Shown: positions 1 through 8,871, numbered from the stretch's first letter. The stretch: 20,784 nt of DNA from CAINVV01 sp964506325 (GCA_964506325.1 CAZDLO010000058.1:1-20784), one strand, 5' to 3'. Translations and numbers: made by a program. Notes: a model not told the origin generated them from the sequence alone.

Positions 1-1193
1 CCATCCCGGTTATCCTGGAAGGGAAGGACCTGATCGCCTGTGCTCAGACCGGAACAGGAAAAACAGCCGCGTACCTGTTGCCAATATTGAACAACATCTC
101 CAAAGAGGGCCACACAGGAATGCACACACTGATCATTGCGCCGACCAGGGAACTGGCATTGCAAATTGATCAACAAATTGAAGGCTTCTCCTATTTTACC
201 GGCGCTTCTTCACTGGCTGTCTATGGTGGAGGTGTTGGTGCAGCATTTGATCAGCAAAAATCGGCTCTCGTACAGGGTGCAGACATAATTGTTGCGACCC
301 CCGGAAGGCTGCTTTCTCATATCAACATGAAATATTCGGATTTCAGCACAATCAAAACGCTGATTCTGGATGAGGCAGACCGTATGCTTGACATGGGTTT
401 TTTTGATGACATCATGCGGATTATCGGAGAGTTGCCTGTTTTAAGGCAGACGCTTCTATTTTCAGCTACGATGCCTCCGAAGATCCGCCAAATGGCAGGT
501 ATGATTCTCAGGAATCCTGAGCAGATCAACATTGCCATTTCGAAACCTGCTGAGAACATCATCCAGGCTGCGTATGTGGTTTATGAAGGCCAGAAAGTAC
601 AGCTTCTGAAAGAGTTGCTCAAGGGAAAGACGGATTATAAAAGTGTCCTTATTTTCACTTCCAGAAAGGCCAATGTCAATGGCCTTGTCAGGGAGCTCAG
701 GCGAATGGGGTTCTCCGCTGATGGAATGCTTTCCGACCTGGAACAAAAGGAGAGGGAAGAGGTCATGCTCCGATTCAGGAGTCGTGAAACGCAGATTCTT
801 GTTGCAACAGATATAGTTTCCAGGGGTATAGACATTGATGGCATTGATCTGGTCATGAATTATGATGTGCCTCGTGATCCGGAAGATTACGTCCACAGGA
901 TTGGCCGCACGGCCCGTGCACAGATGTCAGGCGTAGCCATTACCCTGATCTCGGACAATGATATGCACGACTTCAAAAAGATTGAGGAGCTGATTGAACG
1001 GGAAATTATCAAGATCCCATTACCGCCTTCGTTGGGAGCCGGACCGGAATATAATCCGCTGTCGCGCAGGAAAGGAGCATTCAGGCCTACCTCCGGAGAC
1101 CGGGGAAAGGGCGGAGACCGGTTGCCACCCAAAAAGGAATTCAGGCACCGCGACCGGGGTAATCACCAGGGACACAGGAAACAGGGAGAATAG
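1..1193 (+). CDS. DEAD-box ATP-dependent RNA helicase (RhlE-like), 5' end missing
   Basis: ATP-driven RNA unwinding in the cytoplasm, likely in ribosome assembly or mRNA turnover (family knowledge). The reading frame is open from base 3, so the start lies outside the window; the TTG at 78 is internal, because the Walker A motif QTGTGKT is encoded just upstream of it. Motifs then appear in the expected order: PTRELA (Ia), TPGR (Ib), DEAD (II), SAT (III), a motif IV region around LIFTSRK, ATDIVSRGIDI (V) and HRIGRTAR (VI). Both RecA-like lobes are therefore covered, with only the Q-motif region missing. The last 45 or so residues are rich in Arg, Lys and Gly, a typical RNA-binding tail of RhlE-type proteins. 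It converges with the next gene and is probably unrelated to the glycan genes. The exact paralogue (RhlE, DeaD or another) is not certain. Confidence 0.96.
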   Translation, partial: IPVILEGKDLIACAQTGTGKTAAYLLPILNNISKEGHTGMHTLIIAPTRELALQIDQQIEGFSYFTGASSLAVYGGGVGAAFDQQKSALVQGADIIVATPGRLLSHINMKYSDFSTIKTLILDEADRMLDMGFFDDIMRIIGELPVLRQTLLFSATMPPKIRQMAGMILRNPEQINIAISKPAENIIQAAYVVYEGQKVQLLKELLKGKTDYKSVLIFTSRKANVNGLVRELRRMGFSADGMLSDLEQKEREEVMLRFRSRETQILVATDIVSRGIDIDGIDLVMNYDVPRDPEDYVHRIGRTARAQMSGVAITLISDNDMHDFKKIEELIEREIIKIPLPPSLGAGPEYNPLSRRKGAFRPTSGDRGKGGDRLPPKKEFRHRDRGNHQGHRKQGE

Positions 1194-1211
1194 CCATCCT
1201 GGTTGTGATAA

Positions 1212-1257
1212 GGATAAAAAACAACCGCAAAGCACGAATTTGCGAGCTTTGCGGTTG
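1212..1257 (-). terminator. Intrinsic terminator of the sialidase-fold gene
   Basis: On the - strand a perfect 12-bp stem (CAACCGCAAAGC paired with GCTTTGCGGTTG, 12-nt loop) is followed at once by six T residues (1221 to 1216). It lies about 45 nt past the stop of the gene ending at 1302. On the + strand no T tract follows the stem, so it should act mainly on leftward transcription, although it sits between two converging genes. Confidence 0.85.
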
Positions 1258-1301
1258 CCAAATATCAGAGTATACCCGGGATTTTATTTTAAGTGTTTGT
1301 C

Positions 1302-2489
1302 TTAAAGTTTTGCCGGATCGATGACGATGTGCTTGATCGATTTTTTCCCGGTCCCGAAGGCATAGGAATAAGAGATATGAATCATGCCATCCATGGTCTG
1401 GATCAGGCAAGGATAGGAAAAACTCCCCTGTTTGTCGGCCGCATATTCGATTACTTCCTTTTTATTCCAAATATTTCCTTCATCATCGGATAGATACAAT
1501 GAAAGTTTGTACCGTCCGTCGTTGATGTCATTGCCAAAGAAAGCCCACCTTCCATCCGTCAAAACGAATAATTCAACACTTGCCGTATTAGGAATGTCTG
1601 TCTTTTTAGCCAATGACCAGGATTCTCCGTCATCTTTTGAGGTGCTTATCCAGACCCTGGAAGGTTCATCACCGCTGTCGCGCATGTAAGCCACAATTTC
1701 ACCGCTTTTGCGCACTGCCAGTGCAGGCTGGATGGGACCTCTTCCAACGATGGGAAGGCTCGGCCTCCAGGTTGTTCCATTGTCGTCGGAGATGGCGGTC
1801 ATCGAAAAATTAAGTCCGTCAGAATAGAGGGGAAGCAATATCCTGCCGCTTTTAAGTGTTATCGGCTGAATTCTTGTCATCCAGCCAAAGCTGCGTTTCA
1901 TTTTGTCCTTGCTTGCCTCGATGATCATGTTGTCATACTTAGGAGCATAGGCTGCCCAACCAGCGCGCTGTCCCTCCATCTCCTTGAATTTTGAGGCAAC
2001 TTCTTCAACGAATTTGTCGCCTGGTTTTAGCAGAATGTCGTCCTGCCAGTCCCATTTGGGAGCGCCATCGGAAAGGAAGTTTGTGGCAGTGCGGAATCGC
2101 AGGATGGAGTATTCCCATTGGTTGGCCTGCACAGCGACAAAAAACAGGAAGAGTTTATTCTCCCGGCTGAGGAAAAGGACAGGGTTGCAATCGGGAATAC
2201 CTTTGGTATCAGCCATCAAAAATGGTACAGACCATGTCTTTGTACCTTTTTTCTGACGGGCACCCATTACTCTTACATCGTCTGCCGTACGTTCGCCACT
2301 TCCCTGGAACCAAGCTGCTAAAATATCTCCGTTTGGCAGCTGAACAATGGTGCTGCCATGGGTATGTTCATCCTGGAAAGGGAAGATGATTTCTTGCTGA
2401 ACAATCGTTTTGGAGGTTACTGTGTTTTGGCTCCACCCACTGAAGCAAGAAAGCAGCAGGAAAATGAAGGGGATAATTTTTCTGGTCAT
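1302..2489 (-). CDS. Secreted sialidase-fold (BNR/Asp-box) beta-propeller protein
   Basis: Predicted exported hydrolase-like protein of the BNR_2/sialidase superfamily, about 395 residues. The reading frame extends to an ATG at 2525, but the ATG at 2489 is preferred because it starts a clean signal peptide (MTRKIIPFIFLLLSCFSG). LLSC could be a lipobox with Cys15, or the peptide may be cut after GWSQ by signal peptidase I. Three Asp boxes are visible at about residues 234-241 (SDDNGTTW), 284-291 (SKDDGESW) and 334-341 (SDDEGNIW), the mark of a six-bladed sialidase propeller. The N-terminal RIP motif of true sialidases is not seen; that region reads HGSTIVQLPNGDILAAW. The substrate may therefore be another acidic sugar or something different. 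It stands alone on the - strand and ends in its own terminator. Confidence 0.85.
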   Translation of the reverse strand: MTRKIIPFIFLLLSCFSGWSQNTVTSKTIVQQEIIFPFQDEHTHGSTIVQLPNGDILAAWFQGSGERTADDVRVMGARQKKGTKTWSVPFLMADTKGIPDCNPVLFLSRENKLFLFFVAVQANQWEYSILRFRTATNFLSDGAPKWDWQDDILLKPGDKFVEEVASKFKEMEGQRAGWAAYAPKYDNMIIEASKDKMKRSFGWMTRIQPITLKSGRILLPLYSDGLNFSMTAISDDNGTTWRPSLPIVGRGPIQPALAVRKSGEIVAYMRDSGDEPSRVWISTSKDDGESWSLAKKTDIPNTASVELFVLTDGRWAFFGNDINDGRYKLSLYLSDDEGNIWNKKEVIEYAADKQGSFSYPCLIQTMDGMIHISYSYAFGTGKKSIKHIVIDPAKL

Positions 2490-2576
2490 TGTAATAATTT
2501 TAGTAGTAGTTGAAAACAAGTGCAAGGTAAGTATTGATTCTCAAATTACATACCGGGATTGGATATTTTGTGTTTC

Positions 2577-2595
2577 AAAAACGGGGCGGTCGCCC
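2577..2595 (-). terminator. Possible weak intrinsic terminator
   Basis: Reading leftward, a short GC-only hairpin (GGGC, loop GACC, GCCC) is followed by CG and five T residues. It lies about 155 nt beyond the stop of the secreted protein gene ending at 2751 and upstream of the sialidase-fold gene. The stem is only four pairs, so the call is tentative. Confidence 0.3.
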
Positions 2596-2750
2596 ATGCA
2601 ATAGGCTACCAGCAGGGACGCAGCGGTCGTTTCATTCCGGTTCTTAGAGTGGGTATATCATGCAGAGGGTTATGTATCTGTATTTCAGTCAGGTAATTGT
2701 GAAAATCTTCAATGGGAAAAGGAGGGATTTGCCGGGTGGGAATCCAATTA

Positions 2751-3401
2751 TCAATTAATCTTTTCCATGAATCTGATCAGCTCAACCAGGCTCTCCTGGT
2801 CTTCGTAGGTCACCCTGTTGTCCCTGACGAATTTGTAAAAGTGTGATTTTTTTCCCTTGTATAATTTGGAAAGCTGCCGGATGCTAAGGAAAATGTTTGT
2901 TTGCCCATCCTGTTTTAAATAGTATTCAACGTATTCCCTGGTCTCGGTTCCTTCAGGCACCTTCAGATCATAGGTCTGGCCACCGGAAACAAAGGAAGAT
3001 ATTGGAGTAATGGCGGAGGTATGCGATGTTCCGCCATAGGCAGATGGTTTCCCGGGGTCAATCACGCTGGCCTTGTTCAATGCATAAAGGTCGAAGTTGT
3101 TGTGGTAGACGACCTCTGCAAATTTCTTTTGCATAGGGATGAATATCCTGTTTTCAATGAAAACAGTATCTATTTTATCCAGGTTGTTAATGGCAAGAGT
3201 TTTGCCATTTCTTACGAAGAGCATTTCTTCCGTTAAGGAGTTGTAATTGAGTAATGTATCGTTCCTTGCGCCTGATTTCATCAATACGGTTCCATTGGTA
3301 AATTCAGGAAACAGGCAATGCTTGACCTCTTTAACAACTCTCTGGGAATAACCCTCGCTAATGCTGGAGATCAGTAACAACAGCAAAAGAATTGTTCTCA
3401 T
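2751..3401 (-). CDS. Secreted protein of unknown function
   Basis: I do not recognise this 216-residue protein. It has a clear Sec signal peptide (MRTILLLLLLISSISEGYSQ, probable cut after SQ). The mature part is mixed alpha/beta-looking, without transmembrane segments. Residues 22-100 resemble a small beta-rich domain with short repeated turns (GTVLMKSGARNDTLLNYN, LFVRNGKTLAIN). The C-terminal 70 residues are charged and probably helical (YYLKQDGQTNIFLSIRQL, then a Lys-rich stretch). Similar secreted proteins of this size are common in Bacteroidota and often lie beside outer-membrane proteins; the divergent barrel gene at 3645 may be a partner. No catalytic motif is seen. Confidence 0.8.
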   Translation of the reverse strand: MRTILLLLLLISSISEGYSQRVVKEVKHCLFPEFTNGTVLMKSGARNDTLLNYNSLTEEMLFVRNGKTLAINNLDKIDTVFIENRIFIPMQKKFAEVVYHNNFDLYALNKASVIDPGKPSAYGGTSHTSAITPISSFVSGGQTYDLKVPEGTETREYVEYYLKQDGQTNIFLSIRQLSKLYKGKKSHFYKFVRDNRVTYEDQESLVELIRFMEKIN

Positions 3402-3629
3402 GGCATAGTGGATTACAAGTAATTAAAACAGAGACTTATACAGCTGAAGTGAGAAATACTTTATAATGCCAAGTTACTAAATTTTCAGTCCGGATTGGAA
3501 ATTTTCTACCCAAATTCGAACTTCGTTCTTGCCTATCCTCACAAGGATTGCCGGTTGGGGAGAATTGGTTAATATCGTAACCTAAAACCGGAAGCGGGGT
3601 ATAATATGTTTTATTGTTGACCTGTTGAT

Positions 3630-3636
3630 GGGAGGA
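3630..3636 (+). promoter_or_regulatory. Strong Shine-Dalgarno-like site for the outer-membrane barrel gene
   Basis: GGGAGGA lies 8 nt before the ATG at 3645 and fixes that start. Most other genes here have AT-rich leaders without such a site, as is usual for Bacteroidota. The 243-bp divergent spacer (3402-3644) also holds a -7-like TATGTTTT at 3605-3612 (one mismatch to TAnnTTTG), but no TTG box at the expected distance, so no promoter is called. Confidence 0.5.
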
Positions 3637-3644
3637 TATCTATT

Positions 3645-6212
3645 ATGAAGCATTTGAACCTGTTAATTTCTTATTTTCTTTTTTGTACTGTGTCACTATC
3701 AGCTCAAACAGGGATACTTAGTGGCATTATATCGGATGAAAATTCAGGGGACCGGATTCCTTTTGCATCTGTGAGTGTAATTTCCGAAAGCAGCAGGATG
3801 GTTACCGGAACCATTTCGAAGGGAGACGGGTCATTTTCCATTGAGGATATCAAATTGGGAAAGTACCTGGTGGTGATTTATTTCATGGGCTATAAAACGG
3901 ATACAATAAGCCAGGTAGCCATCAATAAACAAACGGCAAGGGTAAACCTTGGAAATATAAAACTTAAACCTGTCTCTATCAGCCTCGATGAGGTTCAGAT
4001 ATTGGCCAATGGTAAGACTTCGGTGAATAAAATTGACCGGCAGACCTACAAGGCATCTGATTTTGAGACTGCAAAGGGTGGCAATGCCACGGATCTGTTA
4101 AGCAAAATCCCTTCTGTATCAGTTGATCCGGATGGCAGTGTATCGGTGCGCGGGACCACAGATTTTGTTGTTTACCTGAATGGCAAGCCAACCCTGATGG
4201 ATCCTTCCATACTGCTGGGCCAGATTTCCGGGAGCCAGGTAGAAAATGTAGAAATCATTTCCATTCCAACTGCCAGGTTCGATGCACAGGGCAAAGGAGG
4301 AATAATCAACATCAACACCAAAAGAACCGGCTCAGAAGGACTATCGATTTCATTGAATACCCTGACCGGGGGAGGGCCCTGGAACAATTCGGGTGACCGG
4401 TACAGCGGGTATAAACTGAATGATAACAGGTTTGGGGGCGGTGCAAATCTGATCTATCTGAAAGACAAACTGACACTGTCCGGCGGGATAAATTACAACA
4501 ACCGGAATGTCAACGGCCGCAGGGTGGGAGATGCCAGAATACTGGTTGAAGACAATACTTATCGCCATCTGTTGGCAGATGGCGAGCGTCCTGAGGGGTA
4601 TGAATACCTGGCAACCAACTTTGGATTTGACTACCAGATGTCAAAAGGAACCGGTTTGTCAGGTTCCTATTATTATGGGAGCCGTTCTGAAGGGAGGTCG
4701 GCATTTTACGTCTATGATATTTTCTTTGCCGATAAAAACAAGGCTCCTATTCCTGGAGTCAGCTACGATAAAACGTGGATTTTCAATCCGAATAAAGATA
4801 CCAGGTATGGCCAATTTCAAAGTGGAAACATTGATTTTTCGCATAAATTCAATAAGTCGGAAGATATAAAGATATCAGTACTGTACGAACATTCGAATCT
4901 GCGGAGAGAACTTCACAACCAAAATTTTCATTTTGATGAATCTGTGAATGAGGTGGGTGCATTGGGGTTGGAATACAGTCAATTTGACGATACCCCGTTG
5001 TACGGATACAGGCTTTCCGCAGATTACACCAAACAGATGAACAATGGTTCCAGGCTTGCCCTGGGCGTACAACCGCAATACCTTAATATTTCGGGGGATT
5101 TCCAATATGACACCCTGGATGTTAAGAAAGGAGTTTTTTCACCAAACACTGAATTGGAGAACGGGATCCATCTAAGGCGGGATATTTATGCAGCATATGC
5201 CGATTATTCAGGAAAGTACAGGAAGTTGAAATACATTGCCGGGTTACGGATGGAATATTCCGACCAGTCAGTCAGACTGCAGTCTGCCGGCTATTTCTCA
5301 CTTTTTGAAGGAGAAAAGAAATCGACTTACCTCGATCACCGTTTTGACCTGTTCCCCAGCCTGCACCTTGAATCGGAAGTTACCGGCAAAGATAAGATCA
5401 CTTTTGCGGCCAGCAGGAGAATCAGCAGACCCCCTGCCAAAAATATGGCACCATTTCTCTACCGAAGGCACCTGGAGGTATACGAAGTCGGAGATCCTCA
5501 GTTGCTGCCTGAGTACCTGCAAAATGCGGAACTGTCGTATGACCGGAAAATCGGCAGAAACAATTTGACACTTACAGGATTTTACAGGGGTGTCGACAAT
5601 GCCATTTTCAGGGTTAATACCGTTACCAATGAGAATCCGGCTGTTTTCGCCATAACCAGGGAAGATGTTCTGATACGAAGTTATACCAATGCAGGTAATA
5701 CCAAATCTCTGGGAGCCGAGCTGAATGCCAACCTGGATGGGGGAAAATATGCCAAATTATTTTTAGGAGGATCATTGTATCATTATGCTGTTAAAGGCGA
5801 AATCTTTGGTTATCCCGTAAACAGCAGCAGTCTTAACTGGAGCCTCAAATCCAGCGCAACCTTTAATATCAGCAAGGAGCTGAAACTTGCGGTGGATTTC
5901 AGTATTAAGTCAGCGTCCGTAACGGCGCAGGGACAAAACGATCTTTTTTATGCCGTAAATTCCTCCTTGAGTTATACCCCATTGAAAATGAAGGGCCTGG
6001 ATATCTCCTTGCGTGTGCTTGACATGCTTAATTCAAACAATGAAGGTTTGGACACACGGGCATTCAACAAATACGGGAAGGAGATATTTTACCAGGAAAC
6101 AACTTATTTCAGGCAGGGTAGCATTGTAGAGTTCGGATTAACTTATTCCTTTAATAAAATTGGGAAGAATGGAAGTAAGGCAGATAGTACTTTTGGAAAG
6201 GAGCAATTCTAA
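3645..6212 (+). CDS. TonB-receptor-like outer-membrane beta-barrel protein (CarboxypepD_reg + plug + OMP_b-brl_3 type)
   Basis: Probable outer-membrane receptor or transporter of 855 residues. Signal peptide at 1-20 (cut after SLSA). Residues 24-110 form a carboxypeptidase-regulatory-like Ig domain (ILSGIISDENSGDRIPFASVSV; GSFSIEDIKLGKYLV). A plug domain follows at about 115-225, with DLLSKIPSVSVDPDGSVSVRG and GKGGIININTKR. The rest is a barrel rich in alternating aromatic and polar strands. At 855 residues it is shorter than a classical SusC (about 1,000), no SusD gene adjoins it, and the plug wording fits the OMP_b-brl_3 group better than SusC. The ligand is unknown. It converges with the glycan gene block, with only 19 bp between the two stops, so it is transcribed separately. 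Confidence 0.9.
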   Translation: MKHLNLLISYFLFCTVSLSAQTGILSGIISDENSGDRIPFASVSVISESSRMVTGTISKGDGSFSIEDIKLGKYLVVIYFMGYKTDTISQVAINKQTARVNLGNIKLKPVSISLDEVQILANGKTSVNKIDRQTYKASDFETAKGGNATDLLSKIPSVSVDPDGSVSVRGTTDFVVYLNGKPTLMDPSILLGQISGSQVENVEIISIPTARFDAQGKGGIININTKRTGSEGLSISLNTLTGGGPWNNSGDRYSGYKLNDNRFGGGANLIYLKDKLTLSGGINYNNRNVNGRRVGDARILVEDNTYRHLLADGERPEGYEYLATNFGFDYQMSKGTGLSGSYYYGSRSEGRSAFYVYDIFFADKNKAPIPGVSYDKTWIFNPNKDTRYGQFQSGNIDFSHKFNKSEDIKISVLYEHSNLRRELHNQNFHFDESVNEVGALGLEYSQFDDTPLYGYRLSADYTKQMNNGSRLALGVQPQYLNISGDFQYDTLDVKKGVFSPNTELENGIHLRRDIYAAYADYSGKYRKLKYIAGLRMEYSDQSVRLQSAGYFSLFEGEKKSTYLDHRFDLFPSLHLESEVTGKDKITFAASRRISRPPAKNMAPFLYRRHLEVYEVGDPQLLPEYLQNAELSYDRKIGRNNLTLTGFYRGVDNAIFRVNTVTNENPAVFAITREDVLIRSYTNAGNTKSLGAELNANLDGGKYAKLFLGGSLYHYAVKGEIFGYPVNSSSLNWSLKSSATFNISKELKLAVDFSIKSASVTAQGQNDLFYAVNSSLSYTPLKMKGLDISLRVLDMLNSNNEGLDTRAFNKYGKEIFYQETTYFRQGSIVEFGLTYSFNKIGKNGSKADSTFGKEQF

Positions 6213-6231
6213 ACTGTCAATCGGGAAGAGG

Positions 6232-7617
6232 TTACTTTACTCTCAGAGGTGTGGCGAAATCGCTCCACATGTCGAAAGGCAGCACCCACACTTTATTCCC
6301 TTTCTGATTGGTGAAATAGACTCTGGACTCTGAAAATTTGTCTGCATCTCCATCTGCCCAGAAGGAATAAAATTCTTCGTTCGCATTCAGCGGTCTGCGG
6401 GCGTAGGAGTGATTTTTCGGGCTGTTTTTTGTTATGTGCCTTACTCTTTTCCAGTTTTTCCCTTCATCCGGGCTCTCCCACAGTGCCATTTCGCCACCTG
6501 TTCCGAATGCCTGGGGTCCGGATTCTGTCGGGCCCACGATTCTCCAGAGGTCATTTTCAACGTACAGCGAACCCATGTCATAGTTGTGTGTTGAGGTGCA
6601 CACTTTGTGGAAAGACCATTTTCCCTCCTTGTGATGAATGATGGTCCATTCGCGGGGATCTCCGTCAGGGCCGGGTCTGAAGTCATTGCTGATTACTGCA
6701 AGGATAATTGGGTTGCCCTCCTTGTCGAAATTCAGGTCGTTGAGATATACCAGTTTGTTCTCGGAGGCAAAATCATACACCAATGCAGGTGATTGAATAT
6801 TCCGGAGGGGAGTTGCAAGTTCCTTGCCATCTATGTTTTTCCAGGTTTCCCCCAGGTCCCCGGTTTTAACAAGGTAGAGGTTTGTTCGTTTATCGACATT
6901 TCCCCCCGGATGGTAATTGAAGACGGAATAAAGGGTGTTGTTACTGATGTTGGTTATTTGGTAATGTCCTCCCATACCTGCCAGTTTACGGTCAGGGCTC
7001 CAGTCTTTACCGTCGGGGCTGGCCGACCAGTAAAGTTCACGGCCATTGGTATATTTGGTAAACAGGTACAGGAACCCTTTCCCCGAGATCCACCAGGGCT
7101 GGGGATAGGTCATCTCACCTTCCCTGACCATGTCGAAAGTTTCAATCGAGTATGGCAGACGGCTTTTAAAAATCAGTCCGGGCCGGACTTTTCCCCGCCC
7201 ACTAACAAAAACCCAGATAAATCCCTGGCTATCAATTGAAATTGAGGCATTGTCGTGGGGGTCATTGACCCCTGATTTATCATAGACTACTACCGGTCTT
7301 GGTACAGTTCCCTTTTTGTGGTCAAAATAGGAAATCATGATCAGAAGATGCCTTTGATCCCCTGATGTGGTACCGCCATAAGTAAAGAAGGTCTTTTCAA
7401 CTTCAGGCGCATAAATAGCCATTGGAATATGGTTGGCAGTATAGGTTCCCAAACCACCTGAATATTTATCTCCGAATTCAGATAATTGTCCGAGGGTAAA
7501 CCAGATTCCCTTGTAGCCACCTGTTTTTGGGTTTTGTGCTTCAAGAATTCCAGTAAGCAACAGGGTGAAAAGTACAGGTGCCAGAAGCCACAGCAGGTAC
7601 TTTGGTTTTGATTTCAT
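6232..7617 (-). CDS. Secreted BNR-repeat beta-propeller protein, candidate polysaccharide lyase
   Basis: 461 residues with a Sec signal peptide (cut near ILEAQ, residue 28). Asp-box-like turns occur at about 200-206 (SPDGKDW), 252-259 (TGDLGETW) and 382-389 (SPDEGKNW), and the sequence has the feel of the BNR_4 group. A conserved-looking block, NDPHDNASISID, lies at 118-129, with GGHYQITN at 216-223 and other His and Tyr residues that could serve a lyase. Known seven-bladed propeller lyases (PL24 and PL25 on ulvan; rhamnose-glucuronate lyases of gum arabic type) share this fold and signature, so a Rha-GlcA lyase is a reasonable guess, but a glycosidase or carbohydrate-binding role cannot be excluded. 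It is the last gene of the leftward block, 9 bp after the CE15 gene, with which it is surely co-transcribed. Confidence 0.75.
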   Translation of the reverse strand: MKSKPKYLLWLLAPVLFTLLLTGILEAQNPKTGGYKGIWFTLGQLSEFGDKYSGGLGTYTANHIPMAIYAPEVEKTFFTYGGTTSGDQRHLLIMISYFDHKKGTVPRPVVVYDKSGVNDPHDNASISIDSQGFIWVFVSGRGKVRPGLIFKSRLPYSIETFDMVREGEMTYPQPWWISGKGFLYLFTKYTNGRELYWSASPDGKDWSPDRKLAGMGGHYQITNISNNTLYSVFNYHPGGNVDKRTNLYLVKTGDLGETWKNIDGKELATPLRNIQSPALVYDFASENKLVYLNDLNFDKEGNPIILAVISNDFRPGPDGDPREWTIIHHKEGKWSFHKVCTSTHNYDMGSLYVENDLWRIVGPTESGPQAFGTGGEMALWESPDEGKNWKRVRHITKNSPKNHSYARRPLNANEEFYSFWADGDADKFSESRVYFTNQKGNKVWVLPFDMWSDFATPLRVK

Positions 7618-7626
7618 GGTCAGTTG

Positions 7627-8871
7627 TTACTTTTTCAGAACGACATCGGCAAAATCCATGAAGAAATTCCAGTCTTTCAGCAGCATGTTGTGCTGGCCGT
7701 CCCGGACATGATAGGCCATATTTCCGCTGATTATCGGGGTATTCAGTGGAGGCATTGTCTCCGGTAAAACGGATTTCATTTTGAAGAGGTTATAGGCCGG
7801 GACTGCCTGGTAAAGTGCAAGATACTGACCATGCGGGTCACCCCAGAGATCACGTTCTGCGCTGGCCACATAGACGGGGCGGGGTGCCATCAATGCGACA
7901 AGCATGTGCTGGTCGACAGGCAAGGCATCCTCATTGTTGTTGTACGCCCTGTAGTTCTTACAGAACCAGTGTGGAAACCCCCTGTTGATTTCATAAACCG
8001 TTTCGCCAAAACGCCTGCGGCTCAGGGAAGAACCTCCGCATCCTGCTTCATTTGCAACCACCATTGCGAAGCGTCTGTCACAGGCACCTGCCCATAAGGA
8101 GGTTTTACCTCCCCTGGAGTGGCCAACAACTGCAATTTTATCGGGTGCAATTTTTTTATCAGTGACCAGGTAATCCAGGCAGCGGCTTGCACCCCATGCC
8201 CAAGCCGCCAGTGTTCCCCATGATTCAGAAGTACGGCAGGAATCCAGCAATGCATGAATTCCGTTTTTAAAACCATCGTCCTTATCAGGATCAACATCTG
8301 CATTGTCAAAAGCAGCGATGGCATAGCCACGTGCAATTGCCTCTTCTGCTGGCCAGAATTCACTTTTGACATTCCTGGTGAAGTCAATATTTGAGGGGGC
8401 ACGGTTGCAGATCAGGAGAAAGGCAGGAACCGGTTTCTTGGCCTGGTTGGGGATGAAGAGGCCCAGGTGAATTGTAAGGGACTTTGATTGTGCAGAAATG
8501 ACAATGTCGATAAGTTTGAGCGTCGCCAATCCGTTCATGGCATTTGGATCTTCCTTCGTAATACTGAAATTTACCTTGTATGGTGTGGCAGGAATCCGGC
8601 CATAAACCTGGGTAGAGAAAAGCTCCAGCAGTTCGGGCCGGCGAATTGCATTCCACTCCTTTCTGCCTGCTATTGTTTTGTCGGAAGAACTTGTCAGGAG
8701 GGAGGGAAGGGTGTAAGGAGGTATTTTATCCTCATCATAATTGACTTCTTTCAGTCCGACTGACTTCTGTTCTGCCTTTGCCTTTTCCTGTGGATTGGTT
8801 TTGCTATTCTGGGCGAATAAGCCGGTTGGTAAGGTTATCAGAACTAAAATGATTGTTTGGATAAATTTCAT
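7627..8871 (-). CDS. CE15-family glucuronoyl esterase
   Basis: Secreted alpha/beta hydrolase of 414 residues that should cleave esters of (4-O-methyl-)glucuronic acid, as in lignin-carbohydrate linkages or methyl-esterified uronates (family knowledge). Signal peptide at 1-20 (cut after GLFA). The nucleophile Ser252 lies in GHSRGGK. Glu275 in NEAGCGGSSLSRRRFGE matches the acid position of fungal CE15 enzymes. ASAERDLWGDP at 337-346 offers a second acid near the position used by some bacterial members. His394 lies in DGQHNM. The blocks FPHWFC, LPVDQHMLVALMAPRP and RGYAIAAFDNADVDPD are typical of Bacteroidota CE15. The gene follows a 187-bp spacer (8872-9058) in which I see no clear promoter or terminator. 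Its position next to lyase and rhamnosidase genes supports a uronic-acid substrate. Confidence 0.88.
   Translation of the reverse strand: MKFIQTIILVLITLPTGLFAQNSKTNPQEKAKAEQKSVGLKEVNYDEDKIPPYTLPSLLTSSSDKTIAGRKEWNAIRRPELLELFSTQVYGRIPATPYKVNFSITKEDPNAMNGLATLKLIDIVISAQSKSLTIHLGLFIPNQAKKPVPAFLLICNRAPSNIDFTRNVKSEFWPAEEAIARGYAIAAFDNADVDPDKDDGFKNGIHALLDSCRTSESWGTLAAWAWGASRCLDYLVTDKKIAPDKIAVVGHSRGGKTSLWAGACDRRFAMVVANEAGCGGSSLSRRRFGETVYEINRGFPHWFCKNYRAYNNNEDALPVDQHMLVALMAPRPVYVASAERDLWGDPHGQYLALYQAVPAYNLFKMKSVLPETMPPLNTPIISGNMAYHVRDGQHNMLLKDWNFFMDFADVVLKK

Noticed and set aside
994..1305. A 103-codon open frame overlapping the helicase end
   Set aside because: Overlaps the basic helicase tail in another frame and runs through the terminator hairpin; no start context or domain.
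2490..2525. Upstream ATG giving 12 extra residues to the sialidase-fold protein
   Set aside because: The added residues would put a polar stretch before an otherwise complete signal peptide starting at 2489.
3645..6212. Barrel gene as a SusC homologue
   Set aside because: It is shorter than SusC, lacks an adjacent SusD gene and matches the OMP_b-brl_3 style of plug and barrel better.
6793..7239. A 148-codon open frame on the + strand
   Set aside because: Antisense to the BNR propeller gene, which has a signal peptide and Asp boxes; no independent support for the + frame.
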